64,000 nucleotides of DNA, taken from assembly GCA_033980235.1 (NCBI GenBank), contig CM067067.1, forward strand, positions 28,790,451-28,854,450. The letters run 5' to 3'. Position numbers and translations under genes: made by a program. Shown in pieces: positions 12,410 to 24,636 of the stretch (positions are counted from its first letter, which is position 1; the number at the start of each line of letters is the position of its first letter). Origin of the DNA: Diadema setosum. Its lineage: Eukaryota; Echinodermata; Echinoidea; Diadematoida; Diadematidae. The notes below the pieces were generated by a model. The model did not search any database and was not told the DNA's origin. It worked only from the letters and a program-made list of their open reading frames with translations.

Positions 12410-13043
12410 CTGGTTAATAAAAGATATAGAACAAACACATAACAAAAAAAACCCAAAATGAATACCTCTGCAATGTGGAGCATACAGGGTAAATATCACT
12501 ACATTGTTTGTCATAATTCCTGATAAGAAAGAGGTGTACACTAGTATTTTGGGTGATTTCAGTTTGGTTCAAGCTGGATACAAAACATGTATACATCAAG
12601 CTTCTTCTTTTTTTTTTTTTTGGTTAAGCTATCAACACAATTCACTTTATTTGAAAGCAAATTATTTTCAAACATATATTTGTGCCAAGGAAGACAAATG
12701 ATATGTTCTATTATAATCAGAATTGGTAATAGATAATGGATGCAATTGGTAGACAAGCTACATTCTTCTGTTAGCCATGTTTGCTACAATATGACAGATA
12801 GAACATGTCATCCATATTACAGCTGCAAACATTCTGCTGGGAAAGTCCTGGTACGATTGGAAGGCAGGAGGGTGTTGCTACATTCTCTGCTTGGGTGTCG
12901 ACCATATCATCCTTCTAATTTGCTAAGACATGACTGAAATAACATCATTACATCCAGATTATTCACGCATATTCTAAAAAGATTGATTCAGCAATATTTT
13001 GTCAGTTTTTCCTATGAGATCATAGGCTATTAGAAACAGTTAC

Positions 13044-13151
13044 CAGTAAGAAATTGTTCATTGCCGACACTCTGCTGTGAAGTTCCTGACAGTGCTGCTT
13101 GGCTGTTCATTACTGGTATCGCTGGGATGGAATCAATCTTGTTGATGCCAA
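13044..13151 (-). CDS. Candidate 36-codon exon, unidentified minus-strand gene
   Basis: On the minus strand a good acceptor (ttttggttttctttacag) is followed by a frame reading GINKIDSIPAIPVMNSQ and then ALSGTSQQSVGNEQFLT, ending at a GTAAC donor (13043-13042). It is 108 bases with phase 1 at both ends, so it could be skipped without a frameshift. The composition is low-complexity polar and resembles a linker, with no recognisable domain. I cannot assign it to the CELF gene, although CELF proteins do have a poorly conserved linker between RRM2 and RRM3. Confidence 0.3.
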
Positions 13152-14482
13152 CTGTAAAGAAAACCAAAATATACATGGTACATATATATTTCATTGTTTT
13201 ATCATATCTTTTACAGATTGAATTTGTCATTACTTTGATCAAGATTAACCTGTTTACTCTGCAATTCTCTGAGAGCCCTACATGCCCACAAATGACATTT
13301 TTTTTTTGCCCATTGACAGAGAATGGTCAGATTGGTAATCTGCATAGATGCAAAAGCAGTCAAACCATACATGCATCCTCTTTCCAAGGTCAACTGCATG
13401 TACCTTCAAACAATGCAAAAACATCAACTGGACATGACATATATAGCATGTGCTGATGGGCTTACAAGCTGTTTTCTTACGTACAAGGCACCTGAATGGG
13501 GTCAGCTGAAGTCAAATCTATTGAAACTGGCCTTGTTCCCTACACACATCTTCAGTTTACAGCAAAACAAGGGCCTATTATCAAAAGTTGGAAAAAGGTT
13601 TATCAGACAAAATGCATGCAGTTTAACTCTTTGTGTGCCACTGTGGAAATCCCGTGTGCCACATTATTCTGAAACACCAACGATGTCATGCTTTGAGAAA
13701 ACATTCTGTATTTCAAATCTATGCTACTTCTATAGATTTTTGTGTAACTGGACATATGGTGAGTAAAATTGAAGAGAAAATGCCCAGCTTTGCTATGATG
13801 TAACGTGTATGACATATCTATGATTGCTTTTCTTTCAAATAGCTTGCATAGCTAAATTATAAAGGCATGACAATTGCACACTTACGTACAATACAGTGAC
13901 ATAAACTTAGAATTTACACCTAACTCCAGTAGGGAACACTGCTTGTTAGTCAATCACTACATAAAATGCAAGCTATATGTGAGAGGAGCGAAAGCGCTAG
14001 AAACGTTTTCATTGTACTGCGGCATTTGGCGATTTGTCGATCAGTTTGGGCGGGATTGTGCATTTGAGCAGAATATGCAAAGTTGGCACGCCGACGACTG
14101 TGTCGGACGTGCGAACGTGGCACATAAAGAGTTAACACAGAAAAAGAACCGACATTGAAAGAAGAATGCCTAGTCTTTAAATGAAAGTCACTGTTTTTGG
14201 TCGGTATATCATCCATGAAGTTTAAACATTAATTTAGGCTACAAAAGCACACACTTGTGTCTATATTTTGAAAATGTGGTGTACCAGGTTCCCATAAATG
14301 AGTTGACACCATGAGAACCTAATATAACAGGTTCCCATAAGGAATTGGTTAAATGCATTCGTGTAATAAGGGGTAAGCTACTGTTAAGTTAGCAGCTCGG
14401 TTCTGAAGTCATTAGAGGCATTGAATAATAAATGTACATACTCGGCCTACATATGCTTCCATTTGTGTGCTCACAATCTTAC

Positions 14483-14768
14483 CTTAGTTTGTCATGTAAA
14501 CATCGTCATCATCAGAAATATCATCCTCATCACTATGTGTGGGGCCTCTGCTTGTGTCTTCGGAACTGCTTTCAGCATCATCTTCCCCATACAAAGGAGT
14601 GACTGCCTCGTTCACAGTATCCTGTGCCAGCTCATGGATACAGGAACTCCCACTTTTGGAATGCTGCCCTTCTTAAATCTAAGCTGACCCACAGCTGCCG
14701 GTATTGTATTCCGAGTACTGGTACCATCCTTATCCCAATAGACTTCACAGTCCGTCCCTTTCGTTGAG
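14483..14768 (-). CDS. Candidate acidic C-terminal exon, possibly frameshifted
   Basis: Two overlapping minus-strand frames look protein-like. The upstream one contains GTDCEVYWDKDGTSTRNTIP and stops at MSWHRIL. The second, shifted, reads HELAQDTVNEAVTPLYGEDD and on through an acidic-serine tail, SDEDDISDDDDVYMTN, to TAA at 14484-14486. A consensus donor (CTAAG then GTAAGA) lies two bases beyond the stop. A single frameshift would join them, so this may be a decayed coding segment, a sequencing error or chance. The GAT-rich tail could also be a simple repeat. No family is recognised. Confidence 0.25.
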
Positions 14769-14786
14769 CACCAAGAACAGCATGTA

Positions 14787-15540
14787 AGAAACAAAATAAA
14801 AAATATCAGCCACAAATAAAACAAAGTCTTGAGCTCAAAATTTATACCTCACTTCTCTCTAGAGTTCCATTATTTACATCACGAGGATGTACAAGCACAA
14901 AAAAAAAAAAAAAAAAGAATCTATAAACACACTACAAGTCAAGATTCCCAGTATTTATAGTACTGCAAAATTACTGGTTAGGCCTATTCTATAAAATGTA
15001 CCATACCTAGGCTAGATTTAGCAATTGTACTACACGTATTGTATGTAGATCTATTGTAAGGGAACAGTGCAGCAGAGATAACAGTATGGACCTCTGGCCT
15101 CCTAACTAGTCCTAGTCTTACCGCACTAAACCTTTTTTGTGGTGATCTATTATGGAGAATTGGCCTTCACAGTGACATAGAAATGCACCAAATAAAGACT
15201 CGTTCAACAGAAATTGTTTGCAGTTTGCTTATCTCAAGACAACATGCATGTACTAAATTACTCATGTCCATTTACAGATCAAATGGCGCAGTACCCCAGA
15301 AGCTAGGTGTGATATGGACCTATAACTAAGATAATTAATCTGATGAGTTAACTCTACTAACTTACACGTGTACCTCTGTAGTACCGTACATCATTAGTCT
15401 CTCTTAATGCAACCTCTTCTCCGGTAATCAAACATTGATACGACTGATGTTTAGCATATTCGGGGGTCATTTCTAGAAGTGCGTAGATAGAACTGATCAT
15501 CAATACACTGAATCAACTAGACCGAGGCCGACCAGACGCT
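14787..15540. other. Non-coding, nothing recognised
   Basis: AT-rich with an A run near 14900-14917. No supported feature. Confidence 0.4.
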
Positions 15541-15570
15541 GTGCGACTGGTCGAATCTAAATCTGGTAAT

Positions 15571-15910
15571 TTTTGTGGTAAATCCCAAACTAGCTAGTGT
15601 TATCGAAACAGTTTGGAATGGCCTCCAACTATTACGTATGATGAACCACATAAGCCAACTCTATCTCAATCCTAACCATGAACAATTTACCGTAGACACC
15701 TATTTGATTTGAAATTTTGTATTGTGTCACACAGCATGTGTTAATTTATTTTTGTGGTAAATCCCAAACATTTAGCCACAATTAAGTGTCAATAGCATGC
15801 CATATGGACCAGCACATACTAGATTTACATATGATGGACCACATAAAGCCAACTCTAGATTGTGAAAACCGTTTTTGTTTTGTATGGTACCACATAATGT
15901 GTGTTATGTA
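15571..15910. repeat. Two diverged tandem copies of a ~180-190-bp unit
   Basis: Matching blocks recur in order: tttttgtggtaaatcccaaa (15571 and 15750), tatgatgaaccacata (around 15638 and 15831), and a tail resembling ttttgtattgtgtcacacag (around 15716 and 15880). The spacing is 179-193 bases. Function unknown. Confidence 0.7.
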
Positions 15911-16204
15911 TGAGATCGAGATCAGGCAGTGCAATGATGATGGAGGATTTGCTCATCCCCTTATACATACACAAATGTCTATACACAGGACTACACCAAA
16001 CACAACGACAAAAGAGTTCAGAAAACTCCCATCAATCTCCGTATTTCTCTTGACCATTGACAGCTATACGGGCAGAACTTGCTCGGATTTGTTCACTCAT
16101 TAAGAATTGCATAACTTCATGGCTAAACTATGATAAAACTCACCGGTCCTAAGAAAGATCCTGCTGACGTTCCATTGTCTGCTTCTGGCTGACCTGGCGA
16201 TACG

Positions 16205-16467
16205 ACACCTTCTCTGAGCGCGACCCGGAGTTTCGCGCTCACCAACACCGGCGTATAGCTATACGACGGTTCGGATGAGCGCCTTCGGCCAATTCGCACT
16301 CAGGCAAAATGATGTATATCAAATTTCTCTGTTAAAACACAAAATCCGGTTTCAAAATTTTGTGAGTAGAAAGAGTGTGTGCTGGGCTTTCTTAAAATGG
16401 CAAAATCTGAAATGCGAAAAAATTACCGAATTTTGACATATACAACTGTTCGTATGAGCACCGACGA
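16205..16467. mobile_element. Right half of a TCGTCG-ended element (subfamily 1)
   Basis: A palindrome-derived core with gtatagctatac and tatacgacggttcggatgag (16259-16278) is followed about 190 bp later by the terminus caactgttcgtatgagcacc and then gacgata. The orientation and motifs match the right half expected from the left-half copy at 5300-5686. Its 5' half is absent. Confidence 0.6.
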
Positions 16468-16834
16468 TATAAAGTACAAGGAATGCAAGATACGAATTTT
16501 TGAACAGGAAAATCATATTAAAAAATGGTGTCAGAGCAGAGGGAAATGTTTCCTGAAACAGATTATCAATATTACTTAATTCAAAAATATTTGCACCATT
16601 GAGAAATGGCGAGTTAAAACTTATCGATTCACTCCACCAATTTTCGCTCGCGTAACAGCTGTCTTTTTCAAGCCCTAAATCACTACGTCACATAAAGATT
16701 AAAACCCTATACGAGTGCAGCAGTACATTGAAGCAGTCATTCATAAAGCACATATTCCCAGGCGAGCGGATGCAATATCTGAACTGTGTTTCTTTGCATC
16801 AAATTGGTATTTTTCTCCTACACCATTAAAACGA

Positions 16835-16926
16835 TATTCTGTGATACAATTGACCTACACATATTCATCAAGTGTGACAACTCAAACATTTTTAAAATCA
16901 CTGCTCCCAATGGTAAATACCTTTAA
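16835..16926. repeat. Dispersed ~95-bp repeat, copy 1
   Basis: The block gtgatacaa(t/c)tgacctacacatat ... tgctccca(a/g)(t/g)ggtaa(a/g)(t/c)acctttaa is shared with 34418-34513 at about 80% identity by eye. No terminal repeats seen. Confidence 0.65.
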
Positions 16927-17039
16927 TTGGAATGATTGTCTCACTCCTGAATTGTCTTGATTATGTGGTGGCATAAAAACATTCCCCACTTTTGATCCTT
17001 AATAGTTCGAAAACAATATATCAGATAACACTGTCACTG

Positions 17040-17092
17040 ATAGGGCTTATAATTACCTCCATCAAGGAGGTTATGTTTTTGCTTCGTTTGAC
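17040..17092. repeat. Short fragment of the CTCCGCC-AAGGAGGTTATG family
   Basis: The segment gggcttataattacctccatc followed by aaggaggttatgtttttgct matches the left end of the larger copy at 18197. The match stops after about 50 bases. Confidence 0.6.
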
Positions 17093-17462
17093 CACATAAG
17101 TGATGTTGAGGGGATATTGCACAGTTCCTTTAATGTTTTGACAAGATTACATTTCATATGGATCAAATTTAATATGCTTTTAGAGAAATTTGCAATCATC
17201 AGTCCGCAAAGAGAAAATAATTTAATGGTAATCATTCAGTAATGCAGTTGCCATACATTAAAAATCAGGACAATATAGAGTGCATTCCCTACTTTATTTG
17301 TACATACATGGGTGAATGACTTCACACCTAACTGAACACCAGCAGGACATTTTTGCATATATGCTCTCAAGAACAGTACACTCTTTCTTTTCAAGAGACC
17401 CACAAACTTATTGACCTCTAAAACATTGCCTTTACCCTTGCCTACACAGACAAACACACAGA

Positions 17463-17465
<3 letters not shown>

Positions 17466-17514
<49 letters not shown>
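17466..17514. repeat. CA microsatellite
   Basis: (CA)n of about 24 units. It is followed by a pyrimidine tract ending ttgcag, which looks like a splice acceptor (see rejected items). Confidence 0.95.
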
Positions 17515-17518
<4 letters not shown>

Positions 17519-18196
17519 CCCTTTCCTTTCTTTATCTGTTGCAGAGTTAATGATATCCTGGGCAAGGAGTCTTTTGTGAGGTGGGCTATGCTTAGATCAC
17601 TTGGATTCATTAACAAAGGAGGAGAGATTTATAGCTCCGTCTCTAGATCGATAAATTCACCCTCTCCATCTGCTCAGCTTGCCGCTCTGAGCTCTTACAT
17701 GTCACATTGCTCTTGCCCATATAATCTCACAGGCTGGGGCTGTCACAGGATCCTGCTTGTTCTTTCTTCAAAGTTATCTTGTAAATAGAACATCAATCAG
17801 CTGGTGATGGAAGAATGGCTGGCTTCAACCAGTCTGCATAATCAGCTACGAGCCAAGATTATGATAACATTCTTCACACTATTCCCCAGGTTGAACAGGA
17901 AGACAGTTGCACACATTTACTGTGAAGCTTGTTCATGCAGAGTTCATAGTGCCTAGTGAATAGTGAACTAAAATAGCCTATGAGCAAATGGAAATATCTC
18001 AGAATTTGTCCATTACTATTTTGACTGAGGAGGAAGCAGAGTTTGTCTTCTTGTGATCATCTTCTAGGGTGTGATCCCTCATCAGATGCTGCTACTGTGC
18101 TCGGATCCTACCAGCTACATAAAGCTTTCATATACATGGTATCATATACCCTTGTGTCAGTGCATGCAATGACGGGACAGAATGGGGACTTTTGGG

Positions 18197-19215
18197 CTCA
18201 TAATTACCTCCACCGAGGAGGTTATGTTTTTGCTGGCATTGGTTTGTTTGTTTGTCTGTCTGTTTGTCTGTCTATATGTTTGCAACTAGAACTGTCGCTA
18301 TGGTGACTGGTATGCCTCTGCCACAATGCATGGTTCTCCCAATAAATCTTCAGTACGTCTTGACAATGAGACAAAAGTTTCACATAATTGGTAAAAAATT
18401 AAAATGACATGCTTATCACAAGTGTGTTGAGTGTTTACTTTCCTTGATATAGATTTCATTTTGATTGATGGCTACATTGTTTAATAGAGCAAGTATTTGG
18501 GGATTTGAGCATCTTGACTTGACCTTTGATTCTTGCCCTCTGACCGTATGGCTCACAATTCTTCAAATAATCACTCACTGGTAGCATCCATTCTCATAGC
18601 AATACTTTGAACTATTTTCAAACTATGGGGAAAATTGTGACATTTGAACATTTTCCCTTGACCTGTGACCTCATGGCCAAACTCTTTCCCTATAGAATCT
18701 ATTGCAGTAATGCATGTACACCTACTTTTATTAAGTTAATGCATTGAGTAATCTCCATGGTATGGAGAAAAAGGAATTTCAGCATTACATAGTAGAATTG
18801 TAACATTTTACCCTGACCTTTGACCCTTGACCTTTGACCCACTGACCCCCAAAATTCCCAAGGGAGTCATTGTCAGGCAGTATTTGGATGACACTGACAT
18901 GAAAAGTAAAAAAGAACACAAGAAACAGATGATTAGATTTTGGTAGTGATCTGGATCACCATCTGGATATAGGTTTTTTTAAAACATTTCAAAGAAATCT
19001 TTATCAGTGGTAAATAGGGCCAATAAACATGGAATTCAAGCTGCACATGAAGTGCCCATATGTGGACTCAGTGCATGCTCGAGGCGCAGCAGGTAAAGAC
19101 ACTAGAAAGGATTCTTTATCACTACAAAACAGGGCCATTTCCAGCACATATTTATGAGTGGAAATGAGCTGCTTGGTCGAGGTCTGTGGTATCAGAATAC
19201 TTTTCTAGTTAGTAA
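18197..19215 (+). repeat. CTCCGCC-type dispersed element, interrupted copy
   Basis: The left end is attacctccaccgaggaggttatg, followed by a tgtttgtctgtctg tract. The right end is gaaatgagctgcttggtcga through to cttttctagtt. Both ends match the shorter copy at 55895-56366 (gaaatgagctgcttggcaga ... cttctctagtt), as does the middle block agatgattacattttggtagtgatc. In this copy a DR1-family element occupies about 18298-18880, which accounts for most of the extra length. Confidence 0.7.
18298..18880. mobile_element. DR1-motif dispersed element, nested copy
   Basis: It starts ggtgactggtatgcctctgc, like the copy at 53322. It carries two adjacent TGACCTTTGACCC motifs at 18814-18826 and 18828-18840, plus weaker ones near 18511 and 18660. 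The sequence on either side resumes the CTCCGCC element, so this is an insertion. The right end is less clear than in the 47.8-kb copy. Confidence 0.65.
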
Positions 19216-19451
19216 TTGTTATAAAATGGGCTTTAGAATCTGCAATCTGCTTGGTCAATTATCATGCATTGACTGATTACTAATCCACACTAAATGCACG
19301 GCCATGCATCCAGTAAAATCCAAACACATGGTTCAAGCCTTGTATAGTATTTTAGATGTACCAGACACATGATGGTGAAAAAGGTTAAATTTCATGAATT
19401 TATGGGCCCTTTTATGAAACGAATGATGCGCAGGCCTTTCTCATGGATCAG

Positions 19452-19566
19452 TGAGAACTGGATGCTCTCGTTTAACTTTGGAAACAGTCTAAAACCCACT
19501 TGCTGCACTCGTGGGTTTAAACTGTTAATTTGGATGTGCAAGTTAAACTTGCGCATCCAATTCTCA
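19452..19566. repeat. 115-bp inverted repeat (hairpin)
   Basis: Arms tgagaactggatgctctcgt and acttgcgcatccaattctca pair over about 25 bases. A second inner pair, taaaaccca / tgggttta, encloses cttgctgcactcg. It resembles a small MITE, but no target duplication was identified. Confidence 0.7.
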
Positions 19567-19905
19567 CCGATACACTATGTCCTGTGCATCAGTTGTATAC
19601 TGATGCACTATTAAGGTAGCAAATCCCAATACTGGACCTGGTGGTGTAAAGGAGGTCCTGATAGCAAGCCTGTACTGTTTCACTAGAGCAGTGCTCAAGT
19701 GCTCAGATCACTACGATGCTTACGAACTGCTTTTTTAAGCTATCACTCTATTCCATTGCATGTATGGCTCCTGAGTAATAAGTTTACTGATCTTGAGCTT
19801 GATCTTTAAGGTTGACCTTTAATCCCATTGCATCATGAGAATACTCCCCTTTAACTATTTCTATCCCTCTTAGCATGATTACATTACCTTTGGTACACTG
19901 ATTAA

Positions 19906-20499
19906 GACCCCGTTTGCAGTGCGGGGCTGGGCCGAGCCGCAGCGGAGCCGCGGCCCAGCCCAGCCTCACTTGCGGGGCCGAGCCCCGCAATTTTGTCTGT
20001 TTACACTGCCGGGCTTGGCCGCGCTTCTGATTCAAGCCTTACAATATTATGTCGTAGTGGCGCTCTGCTTGTAAACAAACGCAATTTGGTATAGTCTGGT
20101 TTTCAGACCCTTTGCCAACTGGATTCCGTGGTAACGAAGTCGCCGTTCGGGCAAAGTCCTTTGCCGAAGGAAAAATCCTTCGCAGGACAAAACCACCTTA
20201 AACTATACTAGTTTTTGACGTCGAGGGGGCTAATAACCTGAATAGCGAAATAGTACGGACATAGGGTCTGGAAGCAAGACTAAAATTGGCCGCGCTTTTG
20301 GCCCAGTTTGTGTTTACACTGAGAAAAGGCCGGGCTAGGCCGCGGCTTGGCCGAGACCACCTCCAGAGCGTGGCCAAATGCGCGGCCAATTTTGGCCCCG
20401 CATTTGGCTTTTTGCACGTTTACACTGAAATGAAGGCGGGCTCGGCCGCGGCCAAGCCGCGGCCCAGCCCCGGCCCAGCCCCCCACTGCAAACGGGGTC
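19906..20499. mobile_element. GACCCCG element, copy 1 (594 bp, TAA-flanked)
   Basis: The inverted ends gaccccgtttgcagtgcggg and its complement (cccccactgcaaacggggtc) are flanked by TAA at 19903-19905 and 20500-20502. A 3-bp duplication of TA-type fits PIF/Harbinger-like elements. The interior repeats GC-rich words such as ggccgcggcccagcc, and gtttacactg occurs three times as a mimic of the terminus. A central AT-richer core holds ggttttcagaccctttgcc ... ggacaaaaccaccttaaact. No transposase. A second copy is at 60256-60818. Confidence 0.8.
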
Positions 20500-20502
20500 T
20501 AA

Positions 20503-23485
20503 GTTCCTACAGTTTGCACACTTTAGATGCCCACTTCCCATGTATCAGCCAATATCATGATGTGACTTATTCACCCATGGTTCTAAAACACTCAAAAAGT
20601 GACTCAAATATTGATTTAATTCACAGTTCATAAAAGAAAAAGTGTTTTGAGAGAACATGGGGTTCTGCTGTGAAGCAGCAATGTGCTAGTCAGAGGAAAA
20701 TAAGAAATCTGACAAAGTATCAGTGGATGCAAAATAGATATGGGTGAAATTTCTAACACATCCTAACTGAGCAGTGTCTCGGCATGAAAGAAACTGCTAT
20801 ATCTCACAAACACACGTTTGAACTGACATAGTATTCCAGGCTTTGTTCAAAATATTTCAACGATGAACAAAGTTGCTTTGATGGCCATGCCTATGGCTTA
20901 ACACAATTTTTCTTTTGGAATGACTACAGTAGCAGTTCACAACAAGTGAGACACTTCTGCCATGGAGAAAAGAAATGTCGTAGCTCATCAATTCCATACC
21001 AGCATGGAAGCATGGAAACTGAAGCCACTGGTTAAAGGATTGGTGCTGTTTACGGGCTCACGATACAAGCTGTTGGTAGTTTCTTAGTGAATTTACATCT
21101 CATATAGCATATCTTGCCCAGCTACTAAGAGGATCCAACAAACAGTTTTTCTGAAATTGCTAAAACTAGAAGTAGGACAGGGGGATGGATGGATGGACAA
21201 TCTACAAATTAAATGCCTCTGGCACTCTTTGAGATCTAGCCATACAAATGTTATTGAGAATTCAGTCAAGTCAGCATCTTCATTCTCATACTTGGAATTT
21301 CAAGTACTGCACTGTGAAGTGTGGCTGGACAATATATGTATATACTAATATCATACTGAGCTCATAGAAGTGGCAAGATAAAACCAAACAGATTTGGTGT
21401 TTAAATTCACACGAATGTGATTTCTCTACATCACTCTTAATGGCAGAAAGTAAATTTGATTAATTGTTGCTACAAGTGCTCATCACAATCAGCTTGAGAT
21501 ATATTCACCTTTATTAACTTTTTTCCTCCAACAGCAGATATAATCTACACATTATTATCACTATTAATCATTAGATATGCTTTTGATTAGCAGATTTGAT
21601 TCTGTGTACTTCACTATCTTTTCTTAATTACATCGACATCATGCTACATTACTTTTGACAATTAATTTCACAGCCATCATTATGATAGTCATTGGAAACA
21701 GACAACAACAGACTGTCAGCAAACAACAACAACAACAAACTGTCAGCAATGTTTTCTATTAAATATAAGATCACAATCTGACATTTTATAATATGCAACA
21801 GAGAAAATGAGCTAGAGACTGTAAGAGATGAAATTTGAAAAAAAAATAGAAAATGGACAAAAAGTTGTATAAAGAAAGGAAGATTTAGAGATAAAACTGC
21901 ACAATATAGCTCAAAAGTTTCTTCATGCTAGAGGGAAAAATTCTGGCATTGGAAGACTTAAGATCACTGCCAATGCAACATGACCTACCGCTCATGATCC
22001 TCAGTCTTACACCTTTGTCCTCAATTCCTGCTTCTCTTCTACTTTCCCCCGCAGGAATCACGCTTTTACCCACACTGAACTCCCAGGGGGGATTACATTT
22101 CCTTTCCACAGCAGCAAAACAAAACAAAACAAAACACGCTTATAATCAGCCACCTCAGAAATGTATTGCAAGAATCCCCAGTAGTAATCAGAAGATAAAG
22201 CAAGTGCAAATTCCATAATGCACTTAAGGGGAAAAAACTGGACATTTGCAACAAAACAAATTTTGAAATAAAAAGAGAAAGACAAGCCATAAAAAAGAAA
22301 CCTCACAAAGGATAGAATCGATCCAAGAAGATTGAAGAATAACAATTACTGTATCTTGAGGACATTTTGTTCATCTCGTCTCCACTTTTTTCTTCTTTTA
22401 CTTCTCCAGTTACATGCAAATTTGTGAAATTTTCTTGAAATTCATCATCCAGGATCCGAGGGAAATAGCAGCAGCGATCTGTCAGATTATCACTTCATGA
22501 ATGCCAGCAGAGAGGGAGATCAACAAAGAATGGCAGGAATACATGTCAGTCTCCCCTGCTAACAGTTAAAAAAAAAAAAAAGAACTGAAGATTGGGATAC
22601 GATTTTTGCCATGAAGCTGGCATTTTGAATGAAACAATGCAATCAGTAACAGGGAAATGAGTTGAATTTGAATATAATTTATTGCTAACACTGGCAGAAC
22701 ATGCTACTTCAGGGTCACCTTTACAAACACAAACATTACCTTCTGTAATATTTGATGAGCATCATTCTCAAAATCCCAGGATATAAATACAAGGATCAAA
22801 GCTGTGGAAAGCATGAACTCTATTTGACATACAATGTATGAAATGAGATCATTTCACATCTTACTACAGATCCTTTCTAGATCTGAATTATGATCCGATT
22901 ATCATTAAACCATACACAAACTTCTCATCATAAATAGCTTACGTATACTCCAGTTACAGTTACTATAAACCTGTGCAATTTTTAAGGTATATGTCTTCAA
23001 AAAATATAATTGTGTGAAACAAAAACAGCTTTCTAATATCATATGATACCACATTAACATGAACTTGAGGAAAACAAACCTTAAAGGGGTCTTTGCTGAT
23101 CTGATTAACTATCTACATCTGTGTACCTGGTAGAAAGAGACAACTTTGCATAGTTGATAGCCAGCGAAACATGATTAGATTTCAAAACTCACTCTCCGTC
23201 AAAGGCCATTTTTGCCTTCTTACCACCCTATTCACCCTCGGTTTTAAAAGGGGTAAAGAACGCTAGACAGCACCCTAGAGGGTGGAAATACGAGTGTGAA
23301 AATAACGTGTGCATATGTATTCTAATCACTTGCATCAATTATGTCCCTGCACATTCAAGCCCCGTAACAGGGACTAGAATTCCCAGAGCACACCCCCCTC
23401 CCCCAGTTCGATGATACTCCTAAAGGCATTTGTGGGTATGCTGCCACTGAGTTATCTATGAGAGTGCTTCGTCATAAGCTCTCCG
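20503..23485. other. Non-coding, nothing recognised
   Basis: AT-rich DNA with small simple repeats (an aac run near 21727-21740, an A run near 22568-22582). No supported exon or transposon. Confidence 0.4.
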
Positions 23486-23629
23486 ATGACGACGGGCAAG
23501 GCAGACACTGAGCTGGAAGAGCAGTTTGAGAAGACTATAATGAGAGGGATCTGCATGCAAAATCAGCTTAAGGCCAGAGAGCCATCAGAGTCTTGGCTCA
23601 CAGACCCTCTTATGGCATTGGAAAAAAAA
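23486..23629 (+). CDS. Candidate first coding exon, unidentified
   Basis: A plus-strand frame opens at ATG (an in-frame TGA lies 7 codons upstream). It reads MTTGKADTELEEQFEKTIMR and then GICMQNQLKAREPSESWLTD, charged and helix-prone. Third-position GC is about 58%, well above the local background, and the region is locally GC-richer. GTGAAG after GAAAAAAAA (23630) or GTTAAG a little later could be a donor. No known family is recognised, and no promoter motif was identified. The opposite strand holds a less convincing frame. It would be antisense to the CELF gene. It could be a chance frame. Confidence 0.33.
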
Positions 23630-24636
23630 GTGAAGTATACTGAGGTTAAGGTTTCTTTAAGATTTCTACGCTTTCAAACAAGGGTCTTACAAACATTATT
23701 TTTTCAGTCATATTCATCTAAAGGTATTTGGCAATAATGATTCCAGGGTATTTTTCATGTATATGTAAAACAGTTTTCTAAACATTTTTGTCACAGGCAA
23801 AAAGAAAATAGAATTTGATTCCTCTCCAAAATACCATACATGCCTGACTTCAAACTCATTAATTACCTCTGATTGTGATGCACAGACATATTGAAGTCAT
23901 TACAAACAGACTTAAATGTACATGAAAGAAACATTACTTCAAACAAAACTGAAAATTCTACAAAGTTGCCATGCAGAGATCATTACCTAAGAGTCATCCA
24001 CTCCCGTAGAATCTCTTGGAAATTGATCAAACAAGTATATATTTTTTTTCAGTGTCCTGAATTTTTTTTTGGTGCTGTTGCAATATGTTTTATCACAAGA
24101 TAGTGACTTTTTGTTATTCTTCCATCATCTTCAGTCTAACACTATCACAGCATAGCTATGAATATCTGAATACAGACTTTATCCTAAATTTCAAAAAGGC
24201 AGGATTACGGGAGGAAATGTTCTGTGCCTGAAGCATACATGCGTGGGACCATTGCCACAAGGATCCACAAGCATGTCTGTCTGAAGGGCAAGTGGACTCT
24301 CAGAGAAAAATGTGTAAGGTTGAGGGTGAAAAGGACAAATCTGTACTCAACAGGGAAAACAGTCACAGACAGAGAGAGATTTCAGCAAGAGGGAAAAGAA
24401 GCCTGGAGGCTATGAATCATTAATGCAGACACCACACAATTATTGTGAAATATTCCATATCATTGCGTGAATAATTTAGTGTGGGTGTGGCTTTTAAAAA
24501 AGGTTATACCTCTTTGTATCTAGATGGATACATAATTGATAAATTATCATAAAAATGTCCCAATCAATGATACACCGATACTAGAAACTAGATGTGCATA
24601 TCTAGATGATGAAATATCATAAATCACTTGAAGATA

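Noticed and set aside
17536..17788. Plus-strand frame after a pyrimidine tract ending ttgcag (RVNDILGKESFVRWAM...)
   Set aside because: The acceptor-like tract is produced by the adjacent CA repeat and pyrimidine run, there is no donor, and the later part of the peptide is not protein-like.
20198..20633. Overlapping frames on both strands in GC-rich DNA
   Set aside because: Stop codons are rare because of ggccgcggc repeats in the GACCCCG element.
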